From assembly GCF_019578655.1 (NCBI RefSeq), contig NC_063265.1:1832501-1896500 (forward strand): 64,000 nt of DNA, in the 5' to 3' direction. Positions 28,620-39,953 of this stretch are shown here, piece after piece (position 1 is the stretch's first letter; every line of letters starts with the position of its first letter). The notes beneath the pieces were generated by a model. The model ran no database searches, was not told where the DNA came from, and worked only from the letters and a program-made list of their open reading frames with translations. This DNA is from Ricinus communis. Its lineage: Eukaryota > Streptophyta > Magnoliopsida > Malpighiales > Euphorbiaceae. A program made the position numbers and the translations under genes.

Positions 28620-30370
28620 ACTAGATGATACCATGCACATAGCATCCGGAATGGTGGACAGGGTCGAGGCTCAGGCGAGCGACCTCTATCCGCTGGTAGT
28701 TCGTCCGCAGCGCCTACCGATTCCACCACTCCATCCATATCCACATCTACATCTCCAAACACATTGACAGCTCCACCCTCACCTTCAGTTCTACCCACAT
28801 CAACAGCTCCACCCATGTTTATAGCTGCATCCTCCAGTGCACCTTTATCCACTCAAGCGCCATTGTCATGTATATTGGCAGCTACTTGTACTACTTCACA
28901 CCCATCTTCATCCACTCGAGTGCCATCCCAAACATCACATCCATCTCCATCATAGTCGACTACTCTTGTGACTCCTACCGTTATGTTAAGCTCGGGTAGT
29001 TGTGGTAGTGGTTGTAAGAGAATATGTTTAGAGAATAGAAAGTAAGTAATATTTTATGCTTTAGTTTATGTTCATTATATTTTTTCAGTCTAACTAATAT
29101 TATGTGTGTCTAATGTAGATTTGTTGAGTCTCACCACATGTCTGCCTATATATTCAATATATTTAGGGAGGCTATCTGTCATAAGGGGTATACATGGAAG
29201 GTAGTGACACCAAAAGCTCGAGAGAGATATTGGACTGACTTATACAATTATTAATTAAAATATATATATTATTATGATGTGTTTTGTTGAGTACTATTCT
29301 TAAGGTCAGTTGTATAATTGATAGTTTTTGTATTCATTGACTTTATCGAGGTTAATGCCTATTTTGAGAATTTTTTTATTGACTTGTAATATGTTTTATT
29401 GAGTTGTGAAATGCTTAATGTATTATAGGTAATTTGCCTCAATTATTTGAGGTTTGGATAATGCATATAATAGGAGAGACTGCTGAATTTTTAAGAATAT
29501 TGTTATGTTTAATTTTTTTATATATATATTGCAAAAAAAAAAACTGAGGGGGAGGATTCTATTCATGAGATGGTGAAACTAGCATGGGAGCAGCTGACTA
29601 CCAGGAGATACATCGATATGCTGCATAAGTGGAAGGATAAGGGACGATCCCATGTGTTCCAAAGGACGTTTGGCATAGATGGCAAGCAAAGTGGCCAGAG
29701 AATTCCTTTCGAGCACTCGCAGCACATCAATTCAAAAACCGTTAGGGTGAGACAAGAGGCCCTGGATTGGGCCGACATGCCACATTTGTGGCTCCATCTC
29801 TATTCAGGAGCACGCTAGAAGGATTATAAGGTTGTTATGAATTATATTTTTAATATAATTTAACAAGTTATGAAAAAATGTCAATTTATTTTTTATTTTC
29901 AAGAGAGGGCTGGAGGTGCACCCCCAGGCATAGTCCAATTGTTTAATGAGACCCACATGACTAGAGTCGATGATGAATTGAGGCGCTATGTGGATGACCG
30001 TGCCAAGCAAGTTGGGGTAAGTGCATAATAATAAACATATTAATTTACTTAATTTATTTTATTAATTTAATTAATTAATTTAGTAGCTCCAATTTATTTA
30101 TTTTATATATTATATTACATTGAATGATTGTGTAGGAAAGCCTTAAAGAGCGCCTAGCTGAGGCGCCTCACGATAAAGACGGTAATTATGTGCCACTATC
30201 CCAGGAGGAGGAGGAGAGAATTTTCTTAGAGACAGTTCAGGCTTCCTCACATAGTAGATACCTATATGGGACAAAAAAGAATAAGATGTCTTCATATCAG
30301 TCTGAGGTCTCGATCTCCACAGCTGCCACTAGTAGGATTGACGAGTAGTGCTTTCGACAGCTTGAAGATA
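28620..30370 (+). pseudogene. CACTA second ORF remnant (plant Ptta/En/Spm-like)
   Basis: Three pieces read in the same direction. The first is a Ser/Thr/Pro-rich stretch at 28660-28955. The second, at 29560-29815, contains EMVKLAWEQLTTRRYIDMLH and an RTFGIDGKQ block, ending at a TAG where a longer protein would be expected. The third, at about 29910-30370, contains PPGIVQLFNETHMTRVDDEL and a following YVDDRAKQVGESLKERLAEA block. The 'LF.ETH' followed by 'D.RA..V' pattern is that of the Transposase_24 (Ptta/En/Spm) family encoded by the second gene of many plant CACTA elements. Introns and stops interrupt it. Location directly before the CACTA terminus supports the assignment. Confidence 0.72.
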
Positions 30371-30839
30371 CTACCATTTAGTTGAGTCAATTATAAGATA
30401 AAGATGAGTGGCTTCAGATGCTGGAGAATATCGTGCGCCAGTTGGTTTTGGGGATGACCTAGAGCATTAAGTAGCATGTCCCTGGCACATCTACCCAACC
30501 CCCGACAATGACTCGTAGTAAAATCCATCTTCTGGCAAGTCGTGAGTTTATTAGTATTTATCATTTCTATTTCTATAACTCTCTGACTATACATCGGTTT
30601 TGCCACCTGGGATTTGTTTATTTTTTGTTATTGGATGATTGCACTTATTAATATTTTGTATTTTACAAAAATCTAAATTTCAATTACATTCCTCTTTTAT
30701 TTGGTTATTTCATAATTTAAAGTTTTATTTATAACTATATATAATATATATAACTTAAACAATATGCAACACAATATTAATAACACTAAATATATTAAGA
30801 ATATCAAATTGAAATTAATATTAAGAATTTCAATATAAA

Positions 30840-31277
30840 TTAGCAATCTCATGCTTAGTGGTCTTTGATGTGATAACTAAATAGAGACCACTTAGAGACC
30901 ACAATTATTTAGTAACTAAGTTAGATACCAGCAGGTTAGCGACCAATGTTTTGTAGTCTCTAAATAGCTACCACTTTAGCAACCACACATAAATGGTCTC
31001 TACATAGCTACCATCGCACGTGATCGCTAAGTGGAAGCTAATTAGTCCACGAGTGGTCTACCCATCAATGCATTAGTGACTAATAGAGGACCAGGTAGAG
31101 ACCACTTTTGAGGTAGCTAATTAGCGACCACTCTGATTTTGGGTCACTATTTTTGTTAGCGACGAAAGTTTTAGTGACCACCACCTTTGATCTCTAAGTA
31201 GTCGTTATTTAACTTTAGCAACCACTTAGAGACCACAATCGGAGGTTTCTAAACTTTTTTTTTTTTTTTATATAGTG
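30840..31277. mobile_element. CACTA subterminal repeats and right terminus
   Basis: The block is full of short units such as TAGCGACCAC, GTAGAGACCACTT and AGAGACCAC on both strands, typical of transposase-binding subterminal repeats. It ends TATATAGTG at 31277, i.e. CACTATATAAAAAA read inward on the minus strand, which is a CACTA-type terminal inverted repeat. No matching left terminus is seen in the window. Confidence 0.8.
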
Positions 31278-31959
31278 AACATTCTATCAATTTGAATCAA
31301 TTTAAATCTATGATTTTATAATCGAGTGAAGTTTTAGTTTACATGGTCTTGATTCCACTCCAGGCATTTGAATGCAACCCATTGAACTCTTAACTAGCAG
31401 TGCAAATCAAACGAGTTAAGCTGAGCTTCAACATGTTTAGGCTTGATTCATTTATAAAACAAATTTGAATTTGAGAATTGTTTGCTTATTAAATGAGTCT
31501 GAGCATGAATCAAACACTATTATTCTCAGATGATGTCCACAATTTGAATTAAATTTTTATTAATATATATATAAGTTTAAAATAAAATCTTTTTCAAATA
31601 TCAATAAAAATACAAATTGTACATGCAATTTTCATAATACTTAATAAAATATATATATATATAAGTAAATATATAAATACCAATATAAGAATATAAATTT
31701 TAATTTTAATCCTTATAATATTTAAACTTTTGTTAGAAAAATAGGTATGACCCAAATATATATTGATGAATTTTGTCTTTTTACTCTTAAACTTAGTATA
31801 AAAACTACATGTGCTGATAATCGAGCCTAACAAACAAAGTAAATTCTTACTAAGCTCCTAACAAGAATTTATCAAACCGAATTACCAAGCTGCTTATGGG
31901 CGGTTTGATCTGTCCTACGCTTAACATACAAGGTCATGTAAAGGTAGGTTACAGGTTGT
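31278..31959. other. AT-rich flank with MITE-like DNA
   Basis: No gene. The stretch 31390-31515 has 'GAGTTAAGCTGAGCTTCAAC' and 'TTAAATGAGTCTGAGC' phrases, reminiscent of hAT-type non-autonomous repeats, but ends are unclear. Confidence 0.3.
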
Positions 31960-32246
31960 ATAGAAAATCTAAAATGGGTTGTATTTTGATGCGGGATACA
32001 TTTTGAGCATCAAAATTCTGTGGATACATTTCAGAAACTTCAAAAAATATTTTCTATTATTTTTTTCATATTTTAATTTATTTTTAAAAATTTTAAGAAT
32101 TTTTAAAAAAAATTCCATTTAATTAGATTTCTTACTTTAAACAAAATTAATATTTTTCTATTTATTTTGTTTTCTGTTTATAAATGATTCTTAACTTTTT
32201 ATATTATATTAATATTCTTAATTCTTAGTTTTTACATTTAAAAGTT

Positions 32247-32282
<36 letters not shown>

Positions 32283-33010
32283 CACATTATTTTTCTCTTG
32301 GTTTTATAGTAATTATATAATCGCAATCATGACCAATTACATTAGTTATATTTAATTTGTATTTTTATGATGGCAAAAACTGTAATGCAATAGAAAATTT
32401 AGAATAGTGGTGTGTATATATATACACACACGTTTTTCTAATGTTTTTTCCTAACTCTTTAGAAAATCTCTTATTCCTATATCGTATCGTATTGTATTAT
32501 TTATGAAAAGTTTAAAATAGATTATGTTTTCGTGTCATAAATGTTTCAAGCACCGAAATTCTTCAAACACATTTCATGTTATTTTTGCTTATATTTTAAT
32601 TTATTTTTAAAAATTTTAACAATTTTTTGAAAAGAAGTTTTACATTTAATTAGACTTCCTACTTTAAAATTTGTGTTTTAATATTTTTCTATTTATTTTA
32701 TTTTTTATTTATAAATGATTCTTAATTTTTTCATATTATATTAATATTTTTAACTCTTAGTTGTTTTACATTTAAAAAATTTTATTTACATATATATTTT
32801 TAATATATATTTTTCTTTTAGTCTATAATAATTATATAATTGCTATCATGACTATTTATATTATTTGTATTTAATTTATATTTCTTATAATGATAAAAAT
32901 AATAATGTAATAAAAATTCAGAATAGTCATATATATACACTATTTTTTTTCTAACATTTTACTTTTTAATTATTTAAAAAAATTTATATTTCCATATCGT
33001 ATGGTCGTGT
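31960..33010. repeat. Tandem duplication of about 520 bp, two copies
   Basis: Copy 1 (about 31970-32505) and copy 2 (about 32506-33010) share the order of many blocks: TTTTAATTTATTTTTAAAAA (32071 and 32594), TTTATAAATGATTCTTAA, TAATTATATAAT(C/T)GC(A/T)ATCATGAC, and an end with 'ATATCGTATCG' or 'ATATCGTATGG'. Divergence is considerable, so the duplication is old. Copy 1 also contains a TA/CA microsatellite region. Confidence 0.8.
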
Positions 33011-33270
33011 CGTTGTGTTTCTTTTTCTATTTCCTTGCAATATAAGGTAGGTTGGAGAGAAAACTGTTCGCACAACCTTAAAATGGTATGGTCTGGGCCA
33101 TGGCTGTAATTCATGGATGGCTGTTTAAAGATGTAGCAGCTGGTGGAAGGGAAACTACATAGCTGTTTCCTTTGCTGTGTGGAATGAATAATATTCATGT
33201 TCCAAGACTGTTCAAGTCGCCTAATGCATGTCACCAACCCACCAAAAAGTATTCAAAGCCAAGGTGGCCA

Positions 33271-33545
33271 CTTTGACGATGACGTCATCATTGATAAAAA
33301 CACCTGCCTCCCTCTCACCATTTGTAATGTTGCTTCCAGGAACCATGCAATGCAATTGAAAGAATAAAAAACCTATTCGAAGACTTTCCAGAAGGAAAAG
33401 TGGAACCCCTCTAATACTACATGTCACGTGATATCTCACGTGCCCACTTCTGTGGATGGGAATCGCAAATAAACGGCCAGGATTTCTCCGCATTAGTCTT
33501 TACTTTTGACCGGTTTGAAAAGAAAACCACCTTAAATAGCGCAAC
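33271..33545 (+). promoter_or_regulatory. Promoter of the VQ gene with TGA, W-box and G-box motifs
   Basis: Within 350 bp of the start codon lie TTGAC at 33273, a palindromic TGACGTCA at 33280-33287 (binding site type of TGA bZIP factors), two perfect CACGTG G-boxes at 33425-33430 and 33437-33442, TTGACC at about 33507 (WRKY W-box) and a TATA-like TTAAATAG at about 33531. The cluster agrees with a defence- or hormone-responsive gene. Motifs are seen directly; binding is inference. Confidence 0.6.
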
Positions 33546-33624
33546 CTTAAGCTCACTTTCTTTCCTTTTAACAGACCTAAGAAATAAGACACACATACAG
33601 TTTTCTTGTGTGTCTGCAGAGGCC

Positions 33625-34383
33625 ATGAGTGAAACCATGTCCAGTCCTAGTGATCATTGGGGCCAATTCTATAATCATCACCATCAGCAAAACCAAATGG
33701 TGCCTCCTAACCGTACCATGTTTGTCTCTGGAGGTGGCAGCGATGGACTCTCCGATGCCACCGTGGTTACTACCACAGTCACCTCCACTGCCGCCACCGC
33801 CACCCAGAACCCATTTATTTCGGGCAATTCTAGCTCACCTCGAGCTGGAAATTTGAGCCCTGAAGGCCGTGTATCCAAGCCAGTGCGTAGAAGGTCTAGA
33901 GCATCAAGGAGAACTCCTACAACGTTACTCAATACAGATACCACAAATTTTAGAGCTATGGTGCAGCAGTTCACTGGCGGACCTAGTGCTCCTTTTGGTT
34001 CAGGTTCACAGATTAATGCTCCAAATTTTAGTTTCGCACTGAATCCACGCCAAACCCATGTTAACCCTAGTGGAGTTATGGTTCCCGGAGGGTTTCATCT
34101 CCAATATCAGCAGCAGCAGCAACAATACCAGCAACCAAGCCAACCATCTTATATGTTTTCAATGGGCAATAATAACAGCAACACTCCCAGTCATGGTGAT
34201 CATGTATTTTTCCAAAGACTTGGAAATCCTAGGTCTGGTGCAGGGATGGAGGTCTCAAATGGTCCATTGATGGATGGTGTTTCCTCAACGGTGGTGGCTG
34301 CTGCTCCTTCTCTTCCTCCGCCTTCTAGACCGCCTCCATCTTCTTCCTCCAATGAGAACAGAAGCAATAGCTTCTTGTTTTGA
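33625..34383 (+). CDS. VQ-motif protein, VQ22/JAV1-like
   Basis: A single-exon gene for a 252-residue protein. I start at ATG 33625 (MSETMSSPSDHWGQF), since the in-frame upstream extension to 33421 runs through G-boxes and a TATA-like signal and has no VQ-family character. Residues 86-96 form a basic cluster (PVRRRSRASRR) that could direct nuclear import. The VQ motif FRAMVQQFTG lies at residues 109-118 and fits FxxxVQxxTG. A Gln-rich stretch (YQQQQQQYQQ) and a Pro/Ser-rich tail ending SNSFLF follow. The order RRSRASRRTPTT...NTDTTNFRAMVQ is close to the VQ22/JAV1 subgroup of plant VQ proteins, nuclear partners of WRKY factors; JAV1 restrains jasmonate defence in Arabidopsis. Low-complexity regions are normal in this family. 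Stop is TGA at 34381. Subgroup assignment is inference; family is secure. Confidence 0.93.
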   Translation: MSETMSSPSDHWGQFYNHHHQQNQMVPPNRTMFVSGGGSDGLSDATVVTTTVTSTAATATQNPFISGNSSSPRAGNLSPEGRVSKPVRRRSRASRRTPTTLLNTDTTNFRAMVQQFTGGPSAPFGSGSQINAPNFSFALNPRQTHVNPSGVMVPGGFHLQYQQQQQQYQQPSQPSYMFSMGNNNSNTPSHGDHVFFQRLGNPRSGAGMEVSNGPLMDGVSSTVVAAAPSLPPPSRPPPSSSSNENRSNSFLF

Positions 34384-37300
34384 GAGGGACATAAGCAACA
34401 AAGTTAGGCACTGACTTGTCCTAAAGAGAGACAACCATTGACCAATTATTGTAAATATCGTGCTACTTACACCTTCTTGGTAGCAATTTCTTGTTTTATT
34501 AGACTCTCTAATGTGGCTATGGCTAAGATCCACATGTTTCTTTCTTCTTTTTTTAAATTTAATATATAATATTTATAATTTTTTTCTTTTTGTTTCATTT
34601 CTTATTCTGGCTTTCGGTAGGAGTTGTTAAGTGCATCTAGAATGTGTTCCTGGAAACCATGGGCCACAGTAGGAATTGCTTGAGAGGCCTCCATAGACTA
34701 TTTTATAACATAAGTGAACACAACTCTGCTTGATTTTGTTAGTTATATAATTTCAAATCTAAGCTATCTATATATTTATGGTCAGAATTGCATAAATAAT
34801 TCAACCCTAGTGCATCTCGGTCAAATTGTCGCTAAACATAATAACAGCAGCGCCTAAATATTTAATACGATATGTCTTAACTCAAATTTAATTTTAAACT
34901 GAAATCTACCTCTATTTGTTCGAGGAAAAATTAAATCAAATAACAACAGCCACACCGACATCAGCAGCTACAAGAAAGAAGAACGTAATAATAAATTGGG
35001 CGTATGCACACGTGTTTTAATTTTACTCAAAATAATTATCGGTATTAAAATAATTTTTTAAATTATGAATTTATAAATCGAGATATCCTTACAATCTGAT
35101 TAGGCTATATATGCTAGTATACTGTATAAATCTCCTTTTTGTGTTATATATATAGTATTAAGATTAGAATTTTTTTAATACGTGCGTTAATATTTTAATG
35201 TATAATATTTTAATTTAATATGTATTTTATTTTTGACATATATAATTTAAATTTTTAAATAATTTTATAATTTTTATTAATTTATTTGTTAATAAATTAT
35301 ATTCCTAATATAATAATTTTAATCTTAAAAATTAGTATATTAATTATATTTTAATAATATATTAGCTAACAAATTAATTTTCTAGTTGGATAATGATTTT
35401 AATTTTATCTTAAAATTAATTTATTAATTATATTTTAATATTGTATTAATTAAAAATTAACTTTTTAATTAAATAATGATTAAAATTTAATATTTTAAAA
35501 TATATTTTTAATATTATATTCACTAGTAAACTAAATTTTAGTTATATAATAGTTTTTAATTTAAAAAAATAATAATATCAATTATATTGATAGGATTAAC
35601 TTATATAATACTAAAGTTAATTAATAAATATTTTTATAAATTTTTTATATTATTACAGTAATAAAATTTTAAAATATTTAAAAAATAGAAAAAATATTTA
35701 AAAATATCTAACTTACAATAAGTTTTTAAAATATAATAAATAAACATTAAATATTGAAGATTCTATTAAATTTAATTTTATAATTAGAAAAAATTATTTT
35801 TATGTAAAATTTATAATAATTATTAAGTTATAGAATAGTAATTATTTAATTATTATTGTTGTTAGTGCTGCTTAAAAAGTCAAAAGAAGTAGGGGACTAT
35901 CCAAAATAGGGTTTACATTTACAGCTCCACTCTTTTACAAGAATAAGAAAATTCTTTTGTCAGCCCATTACTATGGACTTCAAGAATTGAAACATATAAA
36001 CAATATATATATATATATATATATACATATATGTCTATATGTATGTACATCTGTAAACGTTTGCATAGCATATTATGTTTAAAGGTAATTTATTAATGAA
36101 TAATACAGTTAAACTTGTTTTAATAATATTAATTTTTTGGGATAGGAAATTATTGTCTAACTAGAGAATTATCTTTACTATTTAAGATTAGAATTTTAAA
36201 AGATTAATTAATGAGAACTTTCTAAAATTTTAATGACATTTAGAAATTTAATAATACAATTCAATCATATGAGGCAGACTAATGGTAAGTTAATTGCATG
36301 AAATGTTACTATTATTTTAGTTGTAAATATATTTTATTTTTAAAAATTATATTTGCAGTATTTTATTCAAAAGAAACTATATATATAAAATTTAAGTAAT
36401 CATAAATTACATACAAATAATAAAAATTGAATAAATGGTATAATAGATAATATAAAAATCAAAAGTCTTCCTAATAGAATTTTTAAATTTTATATATATT
36501 TTTTGTTTTCAATATTACTTATTATTTTTTAGAATTAAAATGATTTGTCAACTGGAAAAAGTACTCATTATATTAATATAATTTAATACTAAAATACAAT
36601 AAATATAAATAATAAATGTCCTTATCAAGTATTAAAATTATGTTTATTTGTTAAAATTATATGCAGTTTCGAATTTTATAAGAATATTAGATAAAATAAT
36701 TATAAGAATAGGGTAATTTATTTGAAATTAATTAAAACCTTGGTAGGAAAACAAAAGAAAGTTGTACGTCATGTAAATATTTAGAAACAATCGGACATTG
36801 ACAGAATGGGAAAGGGATTGATTCGAGTGAGAAATGGGTTGGGAAGAGGGGGTGAATGTGGGCAGCAATCATGGGGTCCACTCGCGTAGGAAGGGAATAA
36901 ATGCACTTTACAAAGTCAAATATACCCTTTCTAATCTCATCTTCTACAAATTTGATAGTGCTTTTTGATTCACTAAGATTATATCAATCTCTAATTGGCT
37001 ATATGAATATGATTATATATCACACCTGTAATTTCCATATATTAGTTTTAGTGATTAGCTCATTTCAAACACGTGCATCTTACAAAAATGTTAATAACTT
37101 GTGCGGTAAGAAATTAAGTTAGCCAGACGTCATAATCATGTTAAGTTTGTAGCATTTATCTGGCCTAATTACTTAAGCACAAATTTTAAACTATAGATTA
37201 TTTGATCATTTTTATTAATTTTTAATATGTAGAATAAACCTTTTTGTAGTCGATCTTTATTCATGATGTGATTCAAGAGCTAACTATAGTTAATTTCTCT

Positions 37301-37674
37301 AGTATTTTACCAAATAAATAGCTTGTACATGCCACAAAGTCTAGATCTATCAAGATTAAAGAGATCCACTGAAGAATTACTTAGTGTAATACCTTCGGCT
37401 CTTGGAATGGGTCAGACCACCAAAATCAACATCAATTGATAAAACTAAATCTAAAGATCTAGACTAATCTAAACAGATTAACTTAAATTATAAGTACAAA
37501 TTAGTTCAGAAGAATTTAGATCAGAGTTAGAAGCTCTTTTATTTTATAATTATCTAAAAAAAATTATGAGATATTAAGGAAGAAGGATTGTGAGAGAGGA
37601 TCAAACAACAATTCTAAAATTAAATAATAAAGAAAAGTATGACAAAAAAAATGAAATAAAAGAAATTTCAGTAA
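34384..37674. other. 3' flank of the VQ gene and AT-rich intergenic DNA
   Basis: The first 300 bp probably contain the 3' UTR, with AT-rich AATATATAATATTTATAA near 34560 as possible polyadenylation context. The rest is very AT-rich without a supported gene; a (TA)n run lies at 36003-36026. A GC-richer patch at 36780-36900 precedes a 73-codon ORF (36901-37122) without any family motif, which I do not call a gene. Confidence 0.55.
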
Positions 37675-37683
37675 TATATATAA

Positions 37684-38778
37684 GGGAAAACGATCTCAGA
37701 TACCATGATTTTTAATCATTTTCTCAAATCTACCCTCACCTTTAAAACGTATCAATTTGGTCCACCATGTTTGCGTCTTATATCATTCCTACCCACCCGT
37801 GTTTTGGCGTGTGCCACTAATGACATAGCGTCCACACGTTACTCTGGTTTGTCTACGTGGTTGCTCTGCTTTGTCTACGTGGCTGAGGACATAGAAGTGT
37901 CTCAAAACTCACCGTTTCGTCCCCTATTATTCCCCAATTCTATCATCAATTCTAATTTCTAGGGTTTCTAATTACAATACAACTAATAACCTCATCACCA
38001 AGTGTTGCATGTGTTGGAGATTTTCCTGTCAGAAGTTCAAGCAGCAAGACCCCAAATCTATAGACATCAGACGCATGAGTTGCTTTCCTCGTGTCACATT
38101 ACTTACAGAGCCCGCAGAACTCGCGGCCCTCATCACTAGTGGGGGCATTGAGCTCATCAATGTAGCCAATCCAACATCTGATATGCAACCATACCCTTAG
38201 GAGTTGAGGAAAATATTCGAGGCTTTGATGTTTCCATGGACTAGTTTACCCCCATTCTGTGTGCACCAATTACAACTTTTAGCCTCGTTTCCCAGTCTAG
38301 AGGAATCCTACCCTCCCCTCTTTTTCCTGCAAAATTGAGAAGCATTTTATATCAGTGATGTTTCTGCAACTGCAACCTAAATAATTTCTTCAAGAATTAA
38401 CAAATAGCAAAAATAAAACAGAAACGAAGCGACATTAATTTAACAATTTGGGTTATGAAAGTTATTAGTTGTATTGTAATTAGAAACCCTAGAAATTAGA
38501 ATTGGGGATACAATTGGAGAAAAAATTGGGGAAGTAATAGAGACAAAACGGTGAGTTTTGAGGCACTATATGTCCTCAGCCACGTAGACAAAGCAGAGCA
38601 ACCACATAGACAAACCAAAGCAACATGTGGATACCATGTCATTAGTGGCACACGCCAAAACACGGGTGGGTAGGAATGATATAAGACGCAAACATGGTGG
38701 ACCAAATTGATATGTTTTAAAAGTGAGGGTAGATTTGAGAAAATAGTTAAAGATTGAAATATATGGGATCGTTTTCCC
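37684..38778. mobile_element. Non-autonomous Mutator-type element with long TIRs (Pack-MULE)
   Basis: Left and right ends are inverted repeats of about 310 bp (37684-37990 and 38461-38778), both starting GGGAAAACGATC read inward. The pair shares the blocks with CACCCGTGTTTTGGCGTGTG and AAACTCACCGTTT. The element is flanked by TATATATAA (37675-37683) and TATGTATAA (38779-38787), a 9-bp target duplication with one mismatch. Long inverted repeats plus 9-bp duplication define Mutator-like elements. Between the ends lies a receptor-kinase gene fragment and no transposase, so it depended on a MULE elsewhere. The ORFs at 37705-37962 and 38496-38705 are inside the inverted repeats and mirror each other. 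Confidence 0.92.
37993..38326 (-). pseudogene. Captured LRR receptor-like kinase fragment inside the Pack-MULE
   Basis: On the minus strand an intron acceptor (TTTTGCAG, ending 38327) leads into GEGRIPLDWETRLKVVIGAH, then TQNGGKLVHGNIKASNIFLN, GYGCISDVGLATLMSSMPP and, in another frame, a block with [20 protein letters not shown] and [14 protein letters not shown]. This is the kinase C-lobe of plant LRR receptor-like kinases of the 'probable inactive receptor kinase' group: the catalytic loop reads VHGNIKASN instead of HRD and the DFG position reads SDVGLA. A deletion after GAH removes the expected ARG(I/L) block, an in-frame TAA follows NIFLNS, and a frame change follows MRAA. It is a captured genomic fragment because the intron end is retained. 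It is not a working kinase. The parent gene is not in this window. Confidence 0.88.
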
Positions 38779-38787
38779 TATGTATAA

Positions 38788-39953
38788 TTATTTAAGATTA
38801 TTAAATATGTATCACTCATGTATCAATCGAATATATAATAAAAATATAAACCTAATGTAGGTAAATAATTTTTGAAAGGGAAGTGTACATAAGGTAAAAG
38901 GTGTGAATTGGGTATGGAAATTTGCTCTTATATGGACATGAGATGGCTTAAAGTGCCTAAAAATTTTATGTTTTGGGCAGTCAAATAAGTCAAATGACGT
39001 GGCAACATTGAGAATATTACAGAAGAAGTTCAAAACTTATTCAAATTTTCACTTTTTTATTTTTTATAAACCAAAAAAGAAAGAAAAATTAAATATGGTA
39101 AGTACTGAATTTTCTAATATGAATCAACTCACAAAATTTTTACAATGTAATCGTTACTGGCACTAATTTATACTCTTTGTAATGAAGAATCAACAATCCT
39201 AGTTTTGTAAATCCGTAAAAGAAAAGGGAAAACTTAAAAGAGACCTCAAATATATGAGTTAGTAACTTATATCTTAGTTAAAAATGTATTATTTATAGGT
39301 TAAAATTATAAAAAATTATTCAGTGATTTAGCACATTTTTATTTTGAGGAAAATAAAATTGTATAAAAAAAGTATTACATATTTTATTTTCTTAATATTT
39401 TCTAAATACGTATTTATATTTATATTATTTCTTATCTAGATTTGTATATATTTAATATAAACTATTGTTAAATTAATGATTGTATAAGCGATGCGCCATC
39501 TAACAATGCATTATAAGATTTATAGATATCTTAAAATTTTATTTAAAAATTATTTTTAAATTCTTAAAAATATATATTCTAACAATTTTTTATGATCACA
39601 AAATATCTATTTAGATGCTAAACTGCTTAAAAATACTTATTTTATAAAAAACTATATTTCTATTAAAATATTTATAATATAGAAAGTAAAAGATATTAAA
39701 TGTATCTAAAAAATACATATTACTTCTTTGATATAAAAGTATATGTTTCTCGAGTATAAAAAGGTCAAATCATAAAGAGTAAATTTCTAAACTTTACTTG
39801 ATCCTACCAATTTGCGTTTTATACTTGAAATTATATTATTGTTAGATTTTAGTTCCTTAGTTATTATATTATAGAATACTTAGTCTTTTAAGTTGCATAT
39901 ATAAAATATGCCTTTAGTTTATAATATTGTGTTTTGAAGAAAATAATATTGAG
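38788..39953. other. AT-rich intergenic DNA, nothing recognised
   Basis: No gene, RNA or repeat supported. Minus-strand ORF 38812-39033 has no motif and is treated as chance. Confidence 0.55.

Noticed and set aside
28580..28852. 90-codon minus-strand ORF over the Ser/Thr/Pro-rich segment
   Set aside because: The plus strand is coding in the context of the CACTA second ORF; the minus ORF is a shadow.
33421..33624. In-frame extension of the VQ ORF upstream to an ATG at 33421
   Set aside because: The extension covers G-boxes, a W-box and a TATA-like signal, and its residues have no VQ-family character. The ATG at 33625 gives a normal VQ protein.
36901..37122. 73-codon ORF after a GC-richer patch
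   Set aside because: No recognisable domain and no intron or promoter support; composition matches intergenic DNA.
37705..37962. 85-codon ORF in the Pack-MULE
   Set aside because: It lies wholly within the terminal inverted repeat and has a mirror ORF at 38496-38705.
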